Shown here one piece after another: positions 23,861-32,824 of a DNA stretch of 41,530 bases. Position numbers and translations under genes: made by a program. The notes beneath the pieces are model-generated. The model saw only the letters and a program-made list of their open reading frames with translations. It had not been told where the DNA came from and ran no database searches. The stretch is taken from positions 1 to 41,530 of the forward strand of contig CAMEVC010000022.1 in assembly GCA_945939115.1 (NCBI GenBank), in the 5' to 3' direction. This DNA comes from an uncultured Eubacterium sp. Its GTDB lineage: Bacteria; Bacillota; Clostridia; Lachnospirales; Lachnospiraceae. Every line of letters begins with the position of its first letter. Within the stretch, counting starts at the first letter, position 1.

Positions 23861-23928
23861 TCGCCATGCATAATTATGCATGGCGATTCAGCCTGTTAAA
23901 GTCTATCATATATAGGGGGATATGTCAA
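23861..23928 (-). promoter_or_regulatory. putP promoter and 26-bp perfect palindrome in its leader
   Basis: On the minus strand, TTGACA (23928-23923), 17 bp and TAGACT (23905-23900) place the transcript start near 23893. A perfect 26-bp palindrome (23861-23886, arms TCGCCATGCATAA) follows at about +7 and lies 34 bp before the start codon. It could be an operator blocking the promoter or, as RNA, a hairpin that limits or protects the message. Confidence 0.6.
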
Positions 23929-24066
23929 TGTTAGCTTATAGAACTATGCAGCCTGGGATTATAAAAACTTTTTATAAATCTATTGTTATCTATTTATAAT
24001 AAGATTATTATTGTGAACAGGATGTAAATGTAATATATTATACTTCATGTGGGATAGAGATTGCGT

Positions 24067-24402
24067 ATGATGAACAGGAAAGAATTATTAGAATATGGAT
24101 TGTCATTTCCGGGGACATATCAGGATGCTCCCTTTCATGACCCGAACTGGCAGCTTGTCAGGGTTAAGAAGAACAAAAGGGCATTCTTATGGACATATGA
24201 TAGAAATGGACAGCTGAATATTAATGTAAAAGTGAATCCGGAGTGGAGAGATTTCTGGAGGGAAGCTTTTGACGCGGTTATTCCGGGGTATCACCAGAAC
24301 AAGGAACACTGGAATACGGTAATTATAGACGGTTCTGTTCCAGATGAGGATGTTAAGCGGATGATTGCAGAAAGCTATGATCTGGTAAAGGACAGACACT
24401 GA
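24067..24402 (+). CDS. YjbR/MmcQ-family protein
   Basis: The protein of about 111 aa has the YjbR (CyaY-like fold) pattern. It starts with MNRKELLEYGLSFPGTYQDAPFH, carries KVNPEWRDFWRE in the middle, and ends with PGYHQNKEHWNTVIIDGSVPDEDVKRMI. Members are described as possible DNA-binding proteins and act in no defined pathway. ATG 24067 or 24070 is the likely start; the TTG at 24061 is less likely. It is followed 85 bp later by the EamA gene. Confidence 0.8.
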   Translation: MMNRKELLEYGLSFPGTYQDAPFHDPNWQLVRVKKNKRAFLWTYDRNGQLNINVKVNPEWRDFWREAFDAVIPGYHQNKEHWNTVIIDGSVPDEDVKRMIAESYDLVKDRH

Positions 24403-24486
24403 TTATAGAAAATCGTGATTGGAAATGAGAAACATTACAGGGGAAATATAGTTGTAAAAATCGGACATCAGAGGAGAGGGATAAAT

Positions 24487-25428
24487 ATGAGAGTGGAGAA
24501 TATGGACAATAGTAAGATGAAAAAGAGAAATATTAAAAGTCCTGCTATACTGGTGCTTACAGCACTGATATGGGGATTTGCATTTGTGGCGCAGAGCGTG
24601 GGAATGGATCATGTGGGGCCATTTACCTTTAACTGTGTAAGGAGCATACTTGGTGGTCTGGTGCTTATACCGGTTATTCTTGTAATGGACAGGATTGGAC
24701 ATAAAAAAGGTATTGAAGACAATGACCAGAAAACAGCCGAAGATAGTAGTCAAAAAACTGACAAAGACAGGGCTACCCTTATTAAAGGTGGAGTTTGCTG
24801 CGGTGTTGTTCTCATGGCGGCAAGCTCCCTGCAGCAGATTGGAATCATGACTACATCTGTGGGTAAAGCCGGATTTCTTACGGCATTGTATATAGTTCTG
24901 GTGCCGGTGCTTGGTTTGATTATTGGTAAAAGGTGCAGCTGGAGATTGTGGATAAGTGTGGCAATGGCTCTTGCTGGATTCTATCTTTTGTGTATAAAGG
25001 ACGGATTTTCTATTGAAAAGGGGGATATCTGCCTCCTTTTATCAGCCCTGCTTTTTTCTGTGCATATTATTGTTATTGATTATTTTTCTCCTAAAACAGA
25101 CGGTGTGAAGATGTCCTGCATACAGTTCTTTGTATGTGGACTTGTATGTGGCGTGTTCATGCTGATATTTGAAGATTTCAACATTGCAAGTGTAATGGCT
25201 GCCGGAATTCCTATTCTGTATGCAGGAGTCCTTTCATGCGGTGTGGCATATACATTACAGATTATTGGACAAAAAAATTACAACATCACCATTGCCTCTC
25301 TCATATTAAGTCTGGAATCAGTATTCTCCGTACTGGGAGGATGGCTGGTTCTTCATCAGACACTAAGCATAAGAGAGGGTATTGGATGTGTTGTAATATT
25401 TGTGGCAGTAATTCTTGCCCAGTTATAA
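24487..25428 (+). CDS. EamA-family (drug/metabolite superfamily) transporter
   Basis: The 313-aa membrane protein has ten predicted helices in two EamA repeats. ALIWGFAFVAQSVGMDHVGPFTFNCVRSILGG is the typical start, and ALYIVLVPVLGLIIGKRCSWRLWISVAMALAGFYLL closes the first repeat. An insert of about 25 charged residues (HKKGIEDNDQKTAEDSSQKTDKDR) lies in the loop after helix 2, which is unusual. ATG 24487 has GAGGAGAGGG upstream and is preferred to the frame extending to 24415. The substrate is unknown; relatives export amino acids or nucleotide-like compounds. Confidence 0.85.
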   Translation: MRVENMDNSKMKKRNIKSPAILVLTALIWGFAFVAQSVGMDHVGPFTFNCVRSILGGLVLIPVILVMDRIGHKKGIEDNDQKTAEDSSQKTDKDRATLIKGGVCCGVVLMAASSLQQIGIMTTSVGKAGFLTALYIVLVPVLGLIIGKRCSWRLWISVAMALAGFYLLCIKDGFSIEKGDICLLLSALLFSVHIIVIDYFSPKTDGVKMSCIQFFVCGLVCGVFMLIFEDFNIASVMAAGIPILYAGVLSCGVAYTLQIIGQKNYNITIASLILSLESVFSVLGGWLVLHQTLSIREGIGCVVIFVAVILAQL

Positions 25429-25463
25429 GTAATGTTTAAGAATCAGTATTTGAAATGGTATGT

Positions 25464-26351
25464 CTATGAGTTATTTGCTGAGAATATGTCAGCCACTTCA
25501 CTGATTGATATGTAGGCTTTAGGGTCAATGTCGTGGACGGTATTCTTCATTTTTCCAATCTGGAAACGGTTAACCACGAAGTAAATCATGGTTTTATCAG
25601 AGTTTGAATAGTAACCATGGGCTTTAATTGTGGTTATTCCATTTTCAAAGGTTTCAGATAAGGCACGGCAGACCTCGGTAGGTTTTGAAGTAATAATAAA
25701 TGCTGCTTTGGAACGGTCGAAGCCCTCTACGAAGAAGTCTACTGTCTTTAATGCGGCTGCGTAGGTAACGATGGAGTACAGTGGAAGAATCCAGCTGTTA
25801 ATCACGAATCCGCATACTATATAGAGAATTACATTGTATATCATTACAAATGTTCCAAGGCTTAAGCCCAGCTTCTTTGCAAACATCACTCCGATAATGT
25901 CTATTCCGTCAATGGCTCCTCCAAAGCGGACAGCCATACCGCTTCCACATCCGGATATTATTCCGCCAAATATGGCGCACAGGAAAAGGTCACTTCCTGC
26001 CAGTGGAGAAACGATACTTACATCAACAGGCAGAACATCAGTAATTATCCATGCTGCAAGGGAATATATACATACTACATATATGGAGTATATTGTGAAT
26101 GCAGCGCCCTGTTTCTTAAGTCCCAGAATGAAGATGGGGATGTTAAGAAGGATAAGGATAAGGGAAAGACTGCACCATTCAGGTGTTACCTGGGAAATAA
26201 GCATTGAAGTTCCTGATATGCCGCTATCATAAAGCTTTACCGGAGCCAGGAAAACAATTACACCAAATGCGTTGATTATGCCTGCCAGTGTCAGAAATAA
26301 GAAATTGGCAGGTTTTAAAGTGCGTAGGACGTTTAATATCTTTTCTTTCAC
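25464..26351 (-). CDS. YitT-family membrane protein (DUF161 + DUF2179)
   Basis: The 295-aa protein has about five membrane helices in its N-terminal 200 residues, including GIINAFGVIVFLAPVKLYDSGISGTSML and the conserved loop GMAVRFGGAIDGIDIIGVM. The cytoplasmic C-terminal domain (about 215-295, HGYYSNSDKTMIYFVVNRFQ) is DUF2179, with a ferredoxin-like fold. GTG 26351 is the start; AGGAGG lies 6 nt upstream. The function of the family is not established. It is transcribed divergently from argJ. Confidence 0.87.
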   Translation of the reverse strand: MKEKILNVLRTLKPANFLFLTLAGIINAFGVIVFLAPVKLYDSGISGTSMLISQVTPEWCSLSLILILLNIPIFILGLKKQGAAFTIYSIYVVCIYSLAAWIITDVLPVDVSIVSPLAGSDLFLCAIFGGIISGCGSGMAVRFGGAIDGIDIIGVMFAKKLGLSLGTFVMIYNVILYIVCGFVINSWILPLYSIVTYAAALKTVDFFVEGFDRSKAAFIITSKPTEVCRALSETFENGITTIKAHGYYSNSDKTMIYFVVNRFQIGKMKNTVHDIDPKAYISISEVADIFSANNS

Positions 26352-26389
26352 ATTGAACCTCCTAAATATTTATTCAAATATATTGATTA

Positions 26390-26422
26390 ATTATAGCATA
26401 GCGGATTTAAATTTGCTATAAT
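26390..26422. promoter_or_regulatory. overlapping divergent promoters of yitT-like gene and argJ
   Basis: ATTATAGCA (26390-26398) and TGCTATAAT (26414-26422) are a perfect 9-bp inverted repeat. Each arm is an extended -10 box (TGCTATAAT), one for each strand. With 17-bp spacing, the -35 region of each promoter falls on the -10 region of the other. Polymerase could then occupy only one direction at a time. Confidence 0.6.
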
Positions 26423-26467
26423 AGACCCAATTTCAATGGATATTATACATTTTAGGAGGAATTTGCC

Positions 26468-27712
26468 ATGAATATGACAGAATTTGATGGCTTTAAGTAT
26501 GTGGACGGCGGTGTGTGCGCTGCTAAAGGATTTGTTGCCAACGGACTTAATTGCGGAATTAATCCTGATAAAAACAAGAACGATTTGGGAATGGTATATT
26601 CAGAGACTCCATGTAACGCAGCAGGAGTGTATACACAGAATAAGGTGAAGGGCGCTCCTGTAATTGTTACGAAGAGACATCTAAAGGAAAGTGGCGGAGT
26701 GGCAAGAGCAGTGCTTGTTAATTCCAAGAATGCCAATACATGCAACTTTGACGGAGAGGATATTGCTGAGGAGGCATCAAAGCTTGCTGCCAAGGAACTG
26801 GGAATCAGACCATGTGAAGTTATTGTAGGTTCCACAGGCGTTATTGGACAGAGACTGTCTATTGAGCCATTTAAGAAATATATGAAACCTCTTGTAGAGG
26901 GGCTTTCCAGCGATGGCAATGACAGGGCTACCTATGCAATTATGACTACTGATACTACTTACAAGCAGGTTGCAGTTGAATTCCAGATAGATGGAAAGGT
27001 GTGCCGTCTGGGAGGCATGGCAAAGGGAAGCGGCATGATTCATCCTAACATGGCTACTACCCTTAATTTTATCACATCGGACGTAGCTATCTCTTCTGCC
27101 ATGATTCAGAAGGCATTAAGAGATGTTGTTAAGGTTACATATAACTGCTTAAGCATTGATGGTGATACTTCTACTAATGATACAGCAACAGTTATGGCTA
27201 ACGGTCTGGCTGAAAATAAAGAGATTACCGGTGAGGGAGCTGACTATGATACATTTAGACAGGCTCTGTATATTGTAATGATGAACATGACAAGGATGCT
27301 GGCAGCAGACGGCGAGGGCGCAACCAAGCTTATTGAGTGCAGCTGTAAGGGAAGTCCTGACCAGGATACTGCCATTATTGTGGCAAAATCAGTTATCCGT
27401 TCACCTCTTCTGAAATGTGCTATATTCGGCGAGGATGCTAACTGGGGAAGAATTCTGTGTGCAATAGGTTATGCAGAGGCAGATTTCGATATTGACAAGG
27501 TAGATGTGTGGATGGCATCATCTGCCGGTTCAATCAAGGTATGTGAGAATGGCTCTGGTGTTGAGTTCTCAGAGGAAGAGGCTGCTAAGATACTTGCAGA
27601 GGATGAGATTATGATTAATATTGACTTAAAGCAGGGCAGCGCAGAGGCAAAGGCCTGGGGCTGTGACCTGACATACGATTATGTGAAGATTAACGGAGAT
27701 TACAGGTCTTAA
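26468..27712 (+). CDS. argJ: bifunctional ornithine acetyltransferase / N-acetylglutamate synthase
   Basis: The 414-aa protein moves the acetyl group from N-acetylornithine to glutamate in arginine synthesis. It has the autoprocessing site of the family: GMAKGSGMIHPNMATTL, with cleavage expected between Ala196 and Thr197 to give α and β chains, Thr197 becoming the nucleophile. The usual ATML is ATTL here. SSAMIQKAL, NDTATVMANG and GEDANWGRILCAIGYA are further conserved blocks. ATG 26468 follows AGGAGGAATTTGCC. No other arg gene is adjacent, which is unusual for a cyclic-pathway argJ. Confidence 0.95.
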   Translation: MNMTEFDGFKYVDGGVCAAKGFVANGLNCGINPDKNKNDLGMVYSETPCNAAGVYTQNKVKGAPVIVTKRHLKESGGVARAVLVNSKNANTCNFDGEDIAEEASKLAAKELGIRPCEVIVGSTGVIGQRLSIEPFKKYMKPLVEGLSSDGNDRATYAIMTTDTTYKQVAVEFQIDGKVCRLGGMAKGSGMIHPNMATTLNFITSDVAISSAMIQKALRDVVKVTYNCLSIDGDTSTNDTATVMANGLAENKEITGEGADYDTFRQALYIVMMNMTRMLAADGEGATKLIECSCKGSPDQDTAIIVAKSVIRSPLLKCAIFGEDANWGRILCAIGYAEADFDIDKVDVWMASSAGSIKVCENGSGVEFSEEEAAKILAEDEIMINIDLKQGSAEAKAWGCDLTYDYVKINGDYRS

Positions 27713-27733
27713 TATATCAAGGCGTTTTATTTG

Positions 27734-27761
27734 GCTGCATGCATGATTTCATGGATGCAGC
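27734..27761 (+). terminator. hairpin between argJ and the LysR gene
   Basis: GCTGCAT-g-CATG (27734-27745) pairs with CATG-g-ATGCAGC (27750-27761), giving 11 pairs and one mismatch around ATTT. The following sequence (TATTAATATTT) is only moderately T-rich, so this is a weak terminator or a processing hairpin. Confidence 0.5.
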
Positions 27762-27790
27762 TATTAATATTTCAAGGAGGATGTAAGAAT

Positions 27791-28702
27791 ATGACTCTTA
27801 CACAATTAAAATACGCCATAACAGTGGCTGAATGTGACTCTATGAATGAGGCTGCCAAGGAGCTATTTATATCACAGCCCAGCCTGTCATCATCTATAAA
27901 GGATCTGGAGACAGAAACAGGAATTCAGATCTTCAGAAGGACTAACAGGGGAATATCCCTGACTCCACAGGGAGAGGAATTCTTAGGCTACGCAAGACAG
28001 GTTGTGGAGCAGTATGAGCTGATGGAAGCCAAATATATCGACAAGTCCCAAGTTAAGAAGAAATTCTCTGTGTCCATGCAGCATTACACATTCGCTGTTA
28101 ATGCATTTATGGAGATGGTCAAGCAGTTCGGAATGGATGAATATGAGTTTGCGGTCCATGAGGAGAAAACCCACGAGGTTATTGAGGATGTCAGGGATTT
28201 CAGAAGTGAGATTGGAATACTCTATGTAAATGATTTTAACCGGCGTGTCCTTGATAAGCTGTTTGCAGAATATGGACTGGAATTTACTCCATTGATGGAA
28301 TGTGGAATATACGTATATATGTGGAAAGGACACCCTCTGGCGGGGAAGGACATAATAAGGATAGATGAGCTGGAGGAGTATCCATGCCTGTCATTTGAAC
28401 AGGGTACAAATAATTCTTTCTATTATGCAGAAGAGGTTCTGAGTACATACGAATATAAGAGACTGATTAAGGCTAATGACCGGGCGACCCTTTTAAATCT
28501 TATGGTTGGACTTAACGGATATACTCTGTGTTCAGGAATTATATGTGAGGGACTTAATGGGGATGAGTACTGCGCTGTAAAGCTTGACAGTGATGAGAAG
28601 ATGACAATCGGATATATTAAGAGAAAGGACGTTGTTATAAGTCCTCTGGGACAGAAATATCTTGAAGAGATAGGAAGATATAAGGACAGCGTATTGGATT
28701 AA
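27791..28702 (+). CDS. LysR-family transcriptional regulator
   Basis: The 303-aa protein has the LysR N-terminal HTH (MTLTQLKYAITVAECDSMNEAAKELFISQPSLS..., residues 1-60) and a two-lobed periplasmic-binding-like effector domain. AAGGAGG (27774-27780) precedes ATG 27791; the frame upstream to 27731 crosses the hairpin and is not coding. The next gene, on the same strand, is cysK with its own strong promoter, and LysR proteins of the CysB/CysL kind control cysteine synthesis. A link to cysK is therefore plausible, but LysR regulators are usually divergent from their targets. Confidence 0.88.
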   Translation: MTLTQLKYAITVAECDSMNEAAKELFISQPSLSSSIKDLETETGIQIFRRTNRGISLTPQGEEFLGYARQVVEQYELMEAKYIDKSQVKKKFSVSMQHYTFAVNAFMEMVKQFGMDEYEFAVHEEKTHEVIEDVRDFRSEIGILYVNDFNRRVLDKLFAEYGLEFTPLMECGIYVYMWKGHPLAGKDIIRIDELEEYPCLSFEQGTNNSFYYAEEVLSTYEYKRLIKANDRATLLNLMVGLNGYTLCSGIICEGLNGDEYCAVKLDSDEKMTIGYIKRKDVVISPLGQKYLEEIGRYKDSVLD

Positions 28703-28720
28703 AAGAATTTAAAATATGTG

Positions 28721-28855
28721 TTGACATTATATTTTTTCATGATATAATCAATTCATATAAAACCTACAAGACAAGTAGGAGATAACAAAGCGGAGCACTT
28801 CAGTGGAAAGAATAATAGTGATTAAGCCGCTTAATATGGAATGGAGGATATATTT
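28721..28855 (+). promoter_or_regulatory. cysK promoter and structured leader
   Basis: TTGACA (28721-28726), 16 bp and TATAAT (28743-28748) are consensus boxes. The leader of about 100 nt contains CCTAC/GTAGG (around 28763-28779), and AAGCGG with CCGCTT (about 28788-28832) enclosing CACT/AGTG. I see no T-box signature (no GGGTGGAACCGCG) and no known riboswitch core. Confidence 0.65.
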
Positions 28856-29791
28856 ATGGGAAAGATTATTGAGAGCGCATTGGAATTAATTGGAAATACA
28901 CCACTTCTTAAAGCGGACAGATACGCTAAGGCAACAGGAGCGACTAAAGCTAATATTCTTGTAAAGCTGGAGTACCTTAATCCGGCAGGCTCTGTAAAGG
29001 ACAGAGTTGCACTATCTATGATTGAGGATGCAGAGAAGTCAGGAAAGCTTAAGCCTGGCGCAACAATTATCGAGCCAACTTCCGGTAATACTGGTATTGG
29101 TCTTGCCGCAGTAGCTGCAACTAAGGGATATAAGGCAATTCTTACTCTTCCAGAGACTATGAGTGTGGAGAGACGTAATCTTTTAAAGGCTTATGGTGCT
29201 GAGATTGTTCTTACTGAGGGCGCTAAAGGTATGAAGGGTGCCATTGCTAAAGCAGAAGAGTTAAGGGATTCAATTCCTGGTTCTATTATTCTTGGACAGT
29301 TCGTTAACCCTGCAAACCCAGCAGTACATAAGGCAACAACTGGTCCTGAGATATGGGAGCAGACAGATGGAAAGGTTGATATATTTGTAGCCGGTGTTGG
29401 TACAGGTGGAACTGTAACAGGTGCAGGCGAATATCTTAAGTCACAGAATCCAGATGTTAAGGTTGTTGCTGTTGAGCCAGCTACAAGCCCTGTATTATCA
29501 AAGGGTACACCTGGAGCCCACAAGATTCAGGGTATTGGTGCCGGATTTGTTCCAGATGTACTTAATACTAAGGTGTATGATGAGGTAATCGCAATCGAGA
29601 ACGATGATGCTTTCAAGGAAGGAAAGCTTTTTGCAGTAAGTGAGGGTGTTCTTGTAGGTATTTCTTCTGGTGCAGCATTAAAAGCTGCAGCTATCTTAGC
29701 TGAAAGACCAGAGAATGCAGGAAAGAATATTGTTGTAATCCTTCCTGATTCAGGAGACAGATATCTTTCAACTCCACTGTTTTCAGAGTAA
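28856..29791 (+). CDS. cysK: cysteine synthase (O-acetylserine sulfhydrylase)
   Basis: The 311-aa PLP enzyme joins sulfide to O-acetylserine to give cysteine. The PLP lysine is Lys48 in NPAGSVKDR. The substrate loop is [12 protein letters not shown], the phosphate-binding loop is [12 protein letters not shown], and GISSGAAL lies near the C-terminus. All match CysK rather than cystathionine β-synthase. ATG 28856 has TGGAGG 9 nt upstream; the in-frame ATG at 28841 overlaps that site. The SulP transporter and LysR gene in the neighbourhood fit sulfur assimilation, but they are not one operon. Confidence 0.95.
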   Translation: MGKIIESALELIGNTPLLKADRYAKATGATKANILVKLEYLNPAGSVKDRVALSMIEDAEKSGKLKPGATIIEPTSGNTGIGLAAVAATKGYKAILTLPETMSVERRNLLKAYGAEIVLTEGAKGMKGAIAKAEELRDSIPGSIILGQFVNPANPAVHKATTGPEIWEQTDGKVDIFVAGVGTGGTVTGAGEYLKSQNPDVKVVAVEPATSPVLSKGTPGAHKIQGIGAGFVPDVLNTKVYDEVIAIENDDAFKEGKLFAVSEGVLVGISSGAALKAAAILAERPENAGKNIVVILPDSGDRYLSTPLFSE

Positions 29792-29833
29792 ATAAGTGTC
29801 CTGATTAAGTTTTGGAATATCTTGTGATAATAT

Positions 29834-29890
29834 TTCGCCAGATGGATTCATGCCTGCATGGAAATCCATTTGGCGAATTTTGATTTTTGA
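29834..29890 (+). terminator. intrinsic terminator after cysK
   Basis: TTCGCCAGATGGATT (29834-29848) pairs with AATCCATTTGGCGAA (29863-29877) in 14 of 15 positions, the remaining one being G·U. CATG/CATG extends it inside the loop. TTTTGATTTTT follows. Confidence 0.88.
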
Positions 29891-30016
29891 GTGGTGTAGT
29901 TCCTGTAAAAATGTGATATACTCCTCTTGTGTATCATAATGAGGGACAAAATACCTTATGACCCTCATATCATAAGATGCGAGTCATGCTAAAATGTAAT
30001 GAGAAAGTGAGAGAGA

Positions 30017-30748
30017 ATGAAAAGTACAAAGATTGTAAAAATGATATTTATGGCTATGATGATTGCCATTGGTGTTGTGATTTCACCTATTTTAAGAGTA
30101 GAAGGAATGTGTCCTATGGCACATTTTATTAATGTGACCTGTGCAGTAATGCTGGGACCATGGTACGCTTTCCTGTGCGCCCTGTGCATCGGAATACTTA
30201 GAATGATATTCATGGGAATTCCACCTCTTGCACTTACAGGAGCCATATTCGGAGCATTTTTCTCAGGGCTGTTTTACCGCCTTTCAAAAGGAAAACTGGT
30301 GTGTGCCTTTGCGGGAGAGGTTTTAGGAACAGGAATAATCGGGGCAATTGTGTCTTACCCGGTAATGACATTTATATGGGGAAGAACGGGGCTTACATGG
30401 TTTTTCTATGTGCCTTCCTTCATTGCAGGAACATTAATAGGGGGAAGCATTGCATTTATATTTCTTAAGCAGCTCCAGAAAGCAAAGGTTCTTGCCAGAT
30501 TTCAGGAAAGCCTGGGAAGCCTTGTATATGAGGGTGGCAATGTGGTGGCCAATGATGCCCTGGCAATCGCGTTTATGGGATTTATCGGCTATCTTGTAAC
30601 AGTTATATTAGTGAAGAATTTCCTGCCCGGTGCAGGGGGCATTGTTCCTTATATAAAATATATAGTGCTGCTTTCCTTCGTGGCAGTGGCAGTTGTATAC
30701 TGGTTTATTAAAAATAAAGCTACAAAGGCAGAAGCGAAAAAAGGATAA
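30017..30748 (+). CDS. thiW: ThiW, thiazole-specific S component of an ECF transporter
   Basis: The 243-aa membrane protein starts with ThiW signatures: MIAIGVVISPILRVEGMCPMAHFINVTCAVMLGPWYA and RMIFMGIPPLALTGAIFGAFFSGLFYR. It would bind hydroxyethylthiazole or a thiamine precursor and work with shared ECF ATPases encoded elsewhere. ThiW proteins are usually near 160-180 residues; here about 80 more residues follow, with an amphipathic stretch (QLQKAKVLARFQESLG) and one or two extra membrane helices. thiM lies 69 bp downstream. I found no TPP riboswitch upstream (no CTGAGA motif between 29890 and 30017). Confidence 0.85.
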   Translation: MKSTKIVKMIFMAMMIAIGVVISPILRVEGMCPMAHFINVTCAVMLGPWYAFLCALCIGILRMIFMGIPPLALTGAIFGAFFSGLFYRLSKGKLVCAFAGEVLGTGIIGAIVSYPVMTFIWGRTGLTWFFYVPSFIAGTLIGGSIAFIFLKQLQKAKVLARFQESLGSLVYEGGNVVANDALAIAFMGFIGYLVTVILVKNFLPGAGGIVPYIKYIVLLSFVAVAVVYWFIKNKATKAEAKKG

Positions 30749-30817
30749 ATATCTGTCTGTGGCTGGATTATATTGATTAATATTACAGCAATCTGAATGT
30801 ATAGAAATGAGGCATGT

Positions 30818-31720
30818 ATGGACCTTAATTTTATCAAAGGCTTTGACAGCCTGAAAAAAGAAAGACCACTTATTCACTGTATTACAAGTCCTATTGCTAT
30901 TAATGACTGTGCCAATGCAGTGCTGGCAGTGGGAGCCAGTCCCATTATGGCAGAGCATCCAAAGGAAGTGGCAGAGATAGTAAGAAGGGCAAAAGGATTG
31001 TCGGTAAGCCTTGCCAACATCACAGATGTGCGGGCTGAATCTATGGGGATTGCTCTTGAAGCTGCCAGACAATCCGGGGTAAAAAGTGTTATAGACCTTG
31101 TTGGAATTACATGCAGCCAGTTCAGAAAGGAACTGGCTTTATCCTATATCAACAGTTACCATCCTGATATAATCAAAGGTAACGCTTCTGAAATCCGTGC
31201 ACTTTTTGGAGATGGCAAGGTAGAAGCTGTGGGAGTAGACGTGGCAGAAAAGGACAGGATTACAGCGGATGATGATACAAGACTTAAGGATATGGGAGAA
31301 ACAGTAAAACAGCTTGCCCTAAGGTATGGATGTGTTGTTCTGGCGACAGGGGAAGTTGACCTTGTAAGTGATGGGCGTGAAGTATACGGATTGCGTAACG
31401 GAACTGAAAGGCTTGCCTCCATCACAGGAACAGGCTGTATACTCACATGTCTTACAGCCTGCTATTTAAGCCAGGTAAAACCTCTATATGCAGCCATGCT
31501 TGCCACATCAGTCCTTAATATATCAGCACAGCTGGCAGAGGAAGAACTTATACTTATGGCGAGAAATATCCCAGAGTCCATGAAAGTTGGTATTACGAAA
31601 ACATATGCTGGACCAGAAGTTCAAATAGGTCAGGGCAGCTTTAAAACAGCCCTCTTTGACCAGCTTTCGCTCATAACGTCAAAAGGGATGGAAGAGGCAG
31701 TTATAATTAAAGAGATATGA
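30818..31720 (+). CDS. thiM: hydroxyethylthiazole kinase
   Basis: The protein of about 300 aa phosphorylates the thiazole moiety of thiamine for salvage. ThiM signatures are PLIHCITSPIAINDCANAVLAVGASPIMAEHP (start), IIKGNASEIRAL, ATGEVDLVSDG and SITGTGCILT with the conserved cysteine. The family is usually near 270 residues, so the C-terminus is about 30 longer. ATG 30818 with GAGG 5 nt upstream is favoured over ATG 30797. It pairs functionally with ThiW upstream. Its stop lies only 3 bp from the stop of the convergent methyltransferase gene. Confidence 0.93.
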   Translation: MDLNFIKGFDSLKKERPLIHCITSPIAINDCANAVLAVGASPIMAEHPKEVAEIVRRAKGLSVSLANITDVRAESMGIALEAARQSGVKSVIDLVGITCSQFRKELALSYINSYHPDIIKGNASEIRALFGDGKVEAVGVDVAEKDRITADDDTRLKDMGETVKQLALRYGCVVLATGEVDLVSDGREVYGLRNGTERLASITGTGCILTCLTACYLSQVKPLYAAMLATSVLNISAQLAEEELILMARNIPESMKVGITKTYAGPEVQIGQGSFKTALFDQLSLITSKGMEEAVIIKEI

Positions 31721-31723
31721 TGT

Positions 31724-32626
31724 TTACTTTGTATGATTTCCCTGAAATCTTCCAGATGCTCCGCATGGCAGAACCAGTCCGTTAGAAGTAACAGGAAGAC
31801 CTACCTCCTGGGAATCCACAATTCCATTGAAACTCTTTAATTCTGTATTCAGCATATAGCTTAACACTGCCGGCTGAAGACCGGTTGTGTATGAGTTAAT
31901 AAGGAAGAAAAGAGGCTCATCAGACAGAAGGGAAGCACATTTCTTAACGAGAGGATGAATACACTCCTCGATTTTCCATATTTCTCCCTTGGGACCACGT
32001 CCATAAGATGGAGGGTCCATAATAATTCCGTCATAGTGGTTTCCCCTGCGGATTTCTCTTTCTACGAATTTCACACAGTCATCAACAATCCAGCGGATTG
32101 GCTTGTCAATAAGGCCAGATGAAGCGGCATTCTCCTTTGCCCATGCAACAATGCCCTTAGAGGCATCTACGTGGGTAACATTAGCACCGGCAGCAGCACA
32201 GGCAAGAGTTGCTCCTCCGGTATATGCAAAGAGGTTTAGAACTTTAACTGGCTTTTCTGGATCTGCCTTTACACGGTCAGATATTAACCTGCCAAACCAG
32301 TCCCAGTTAGCTGCCTGTTCAGGGAATACGCCTGTATGCTTGAAGCTGAAAGGCTTTAAGTTGAATGTGAGTTGCTGCTCAAAGGATGGGCTGTTATAGT
32401 GAATCTGCCACTGCTGTGGAAGGTCAAAAAATTCCCATTCTCCTCCGCCTTTAGAACTTCTGTGGTAGTGGGCGTTCATCCTTTTCCAGCCAGGTTCCTT
32501 TTTTGGTGTGTCCCATATAACCTGTGGGTCTGGACGAACAAGGGTATAATCACCCCATTTTTCCAGCTTTTCTCCATTAGATGTATCTATAACCTGATAT
32601 TCTTTCCAATTGTCCGCTATGAACAT
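31724..32626 (-). CDS. class I SAM-dependent methyltransferase (RlmI/RlmK-like)
   Basis: The protein of about 300 aa has an N-terminal β-rich region and a Rossmann methyltransferase domain with VLNLFAYTGGATLACAAAGANVTHVDASKG (AdoMet-binding motif I and acidic loop). The substrate motif DPPSYGRGPKGEIW follows, the D-P-P-[FSY] type seen in 23S rRNA methyltransferases of the RlmI group. Unlike RlmI it lacks an N-terminal PUA domain. ATG 32626 is chosen because GGAG lies 7-8 nt upstream; ORF extension to 32647 includes that site. The likely substrate is rRNA, but this is inferred. Confidence 0.85.
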   Translation of the reverse strand: MFIADNWKEYQVIDTSNGEKLEKWGDYTLVRPDPQVIWDTPKKEPGWKRMNAHYHRSSKGGGEWEFFDLPQQWQIHYNSPSFEQQLTFNLKPFSFKHTGVFPEQAANWDWFGRLISDRVKADPEKPVKVLNLFAYTGGATLACAAAGANVTHVDASKGIVAWAKENAASSGLIDKPIRWIVDDCVKFVEREIRRGNHYDGIIMDPPSYGRGPKGEIWKIEECIHPLVKKCASLLSDEPLFFLINSYTTGLQPAVLSYMLNTELKSFNGIVDSQEVGLPVTSNGLVLPCGASGRFQGNHTK

Positions 32627-32824
32627 AATATTCTCCATTTCTTGCACGATTTTCCTTATTATACCTCATGGCTGGGATTGTGCCAATACTGTATTTGTGA
32701 TAATATGACTGTATAAGTGTGCATATTGTGAACAATAAGGGACAGATGAAAGTGTGCAAAAAGCATGATTAATAAATGAAATAATTAATATAAATTTGTT
32801 GTCTGTCCGAGAAATGAGGATAAT

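Noticed and set aside
28749-28855. T-box or SAM riboswitch before cysK
   Set aside because: No T-box motif and no recognisable SAM riboswitch core could be found.
29783-29968. Minus-strand open frame of 61 codons
   Set aside because: It is read through the cysK terminator hairpin and has no ribosome binding site; its hydrophilic sequence shows no domain.
29890-30017. TPP riboswitch before thiW
   Set aside because: The conserved CTGAGA and downstream core motifs are absent by eye.
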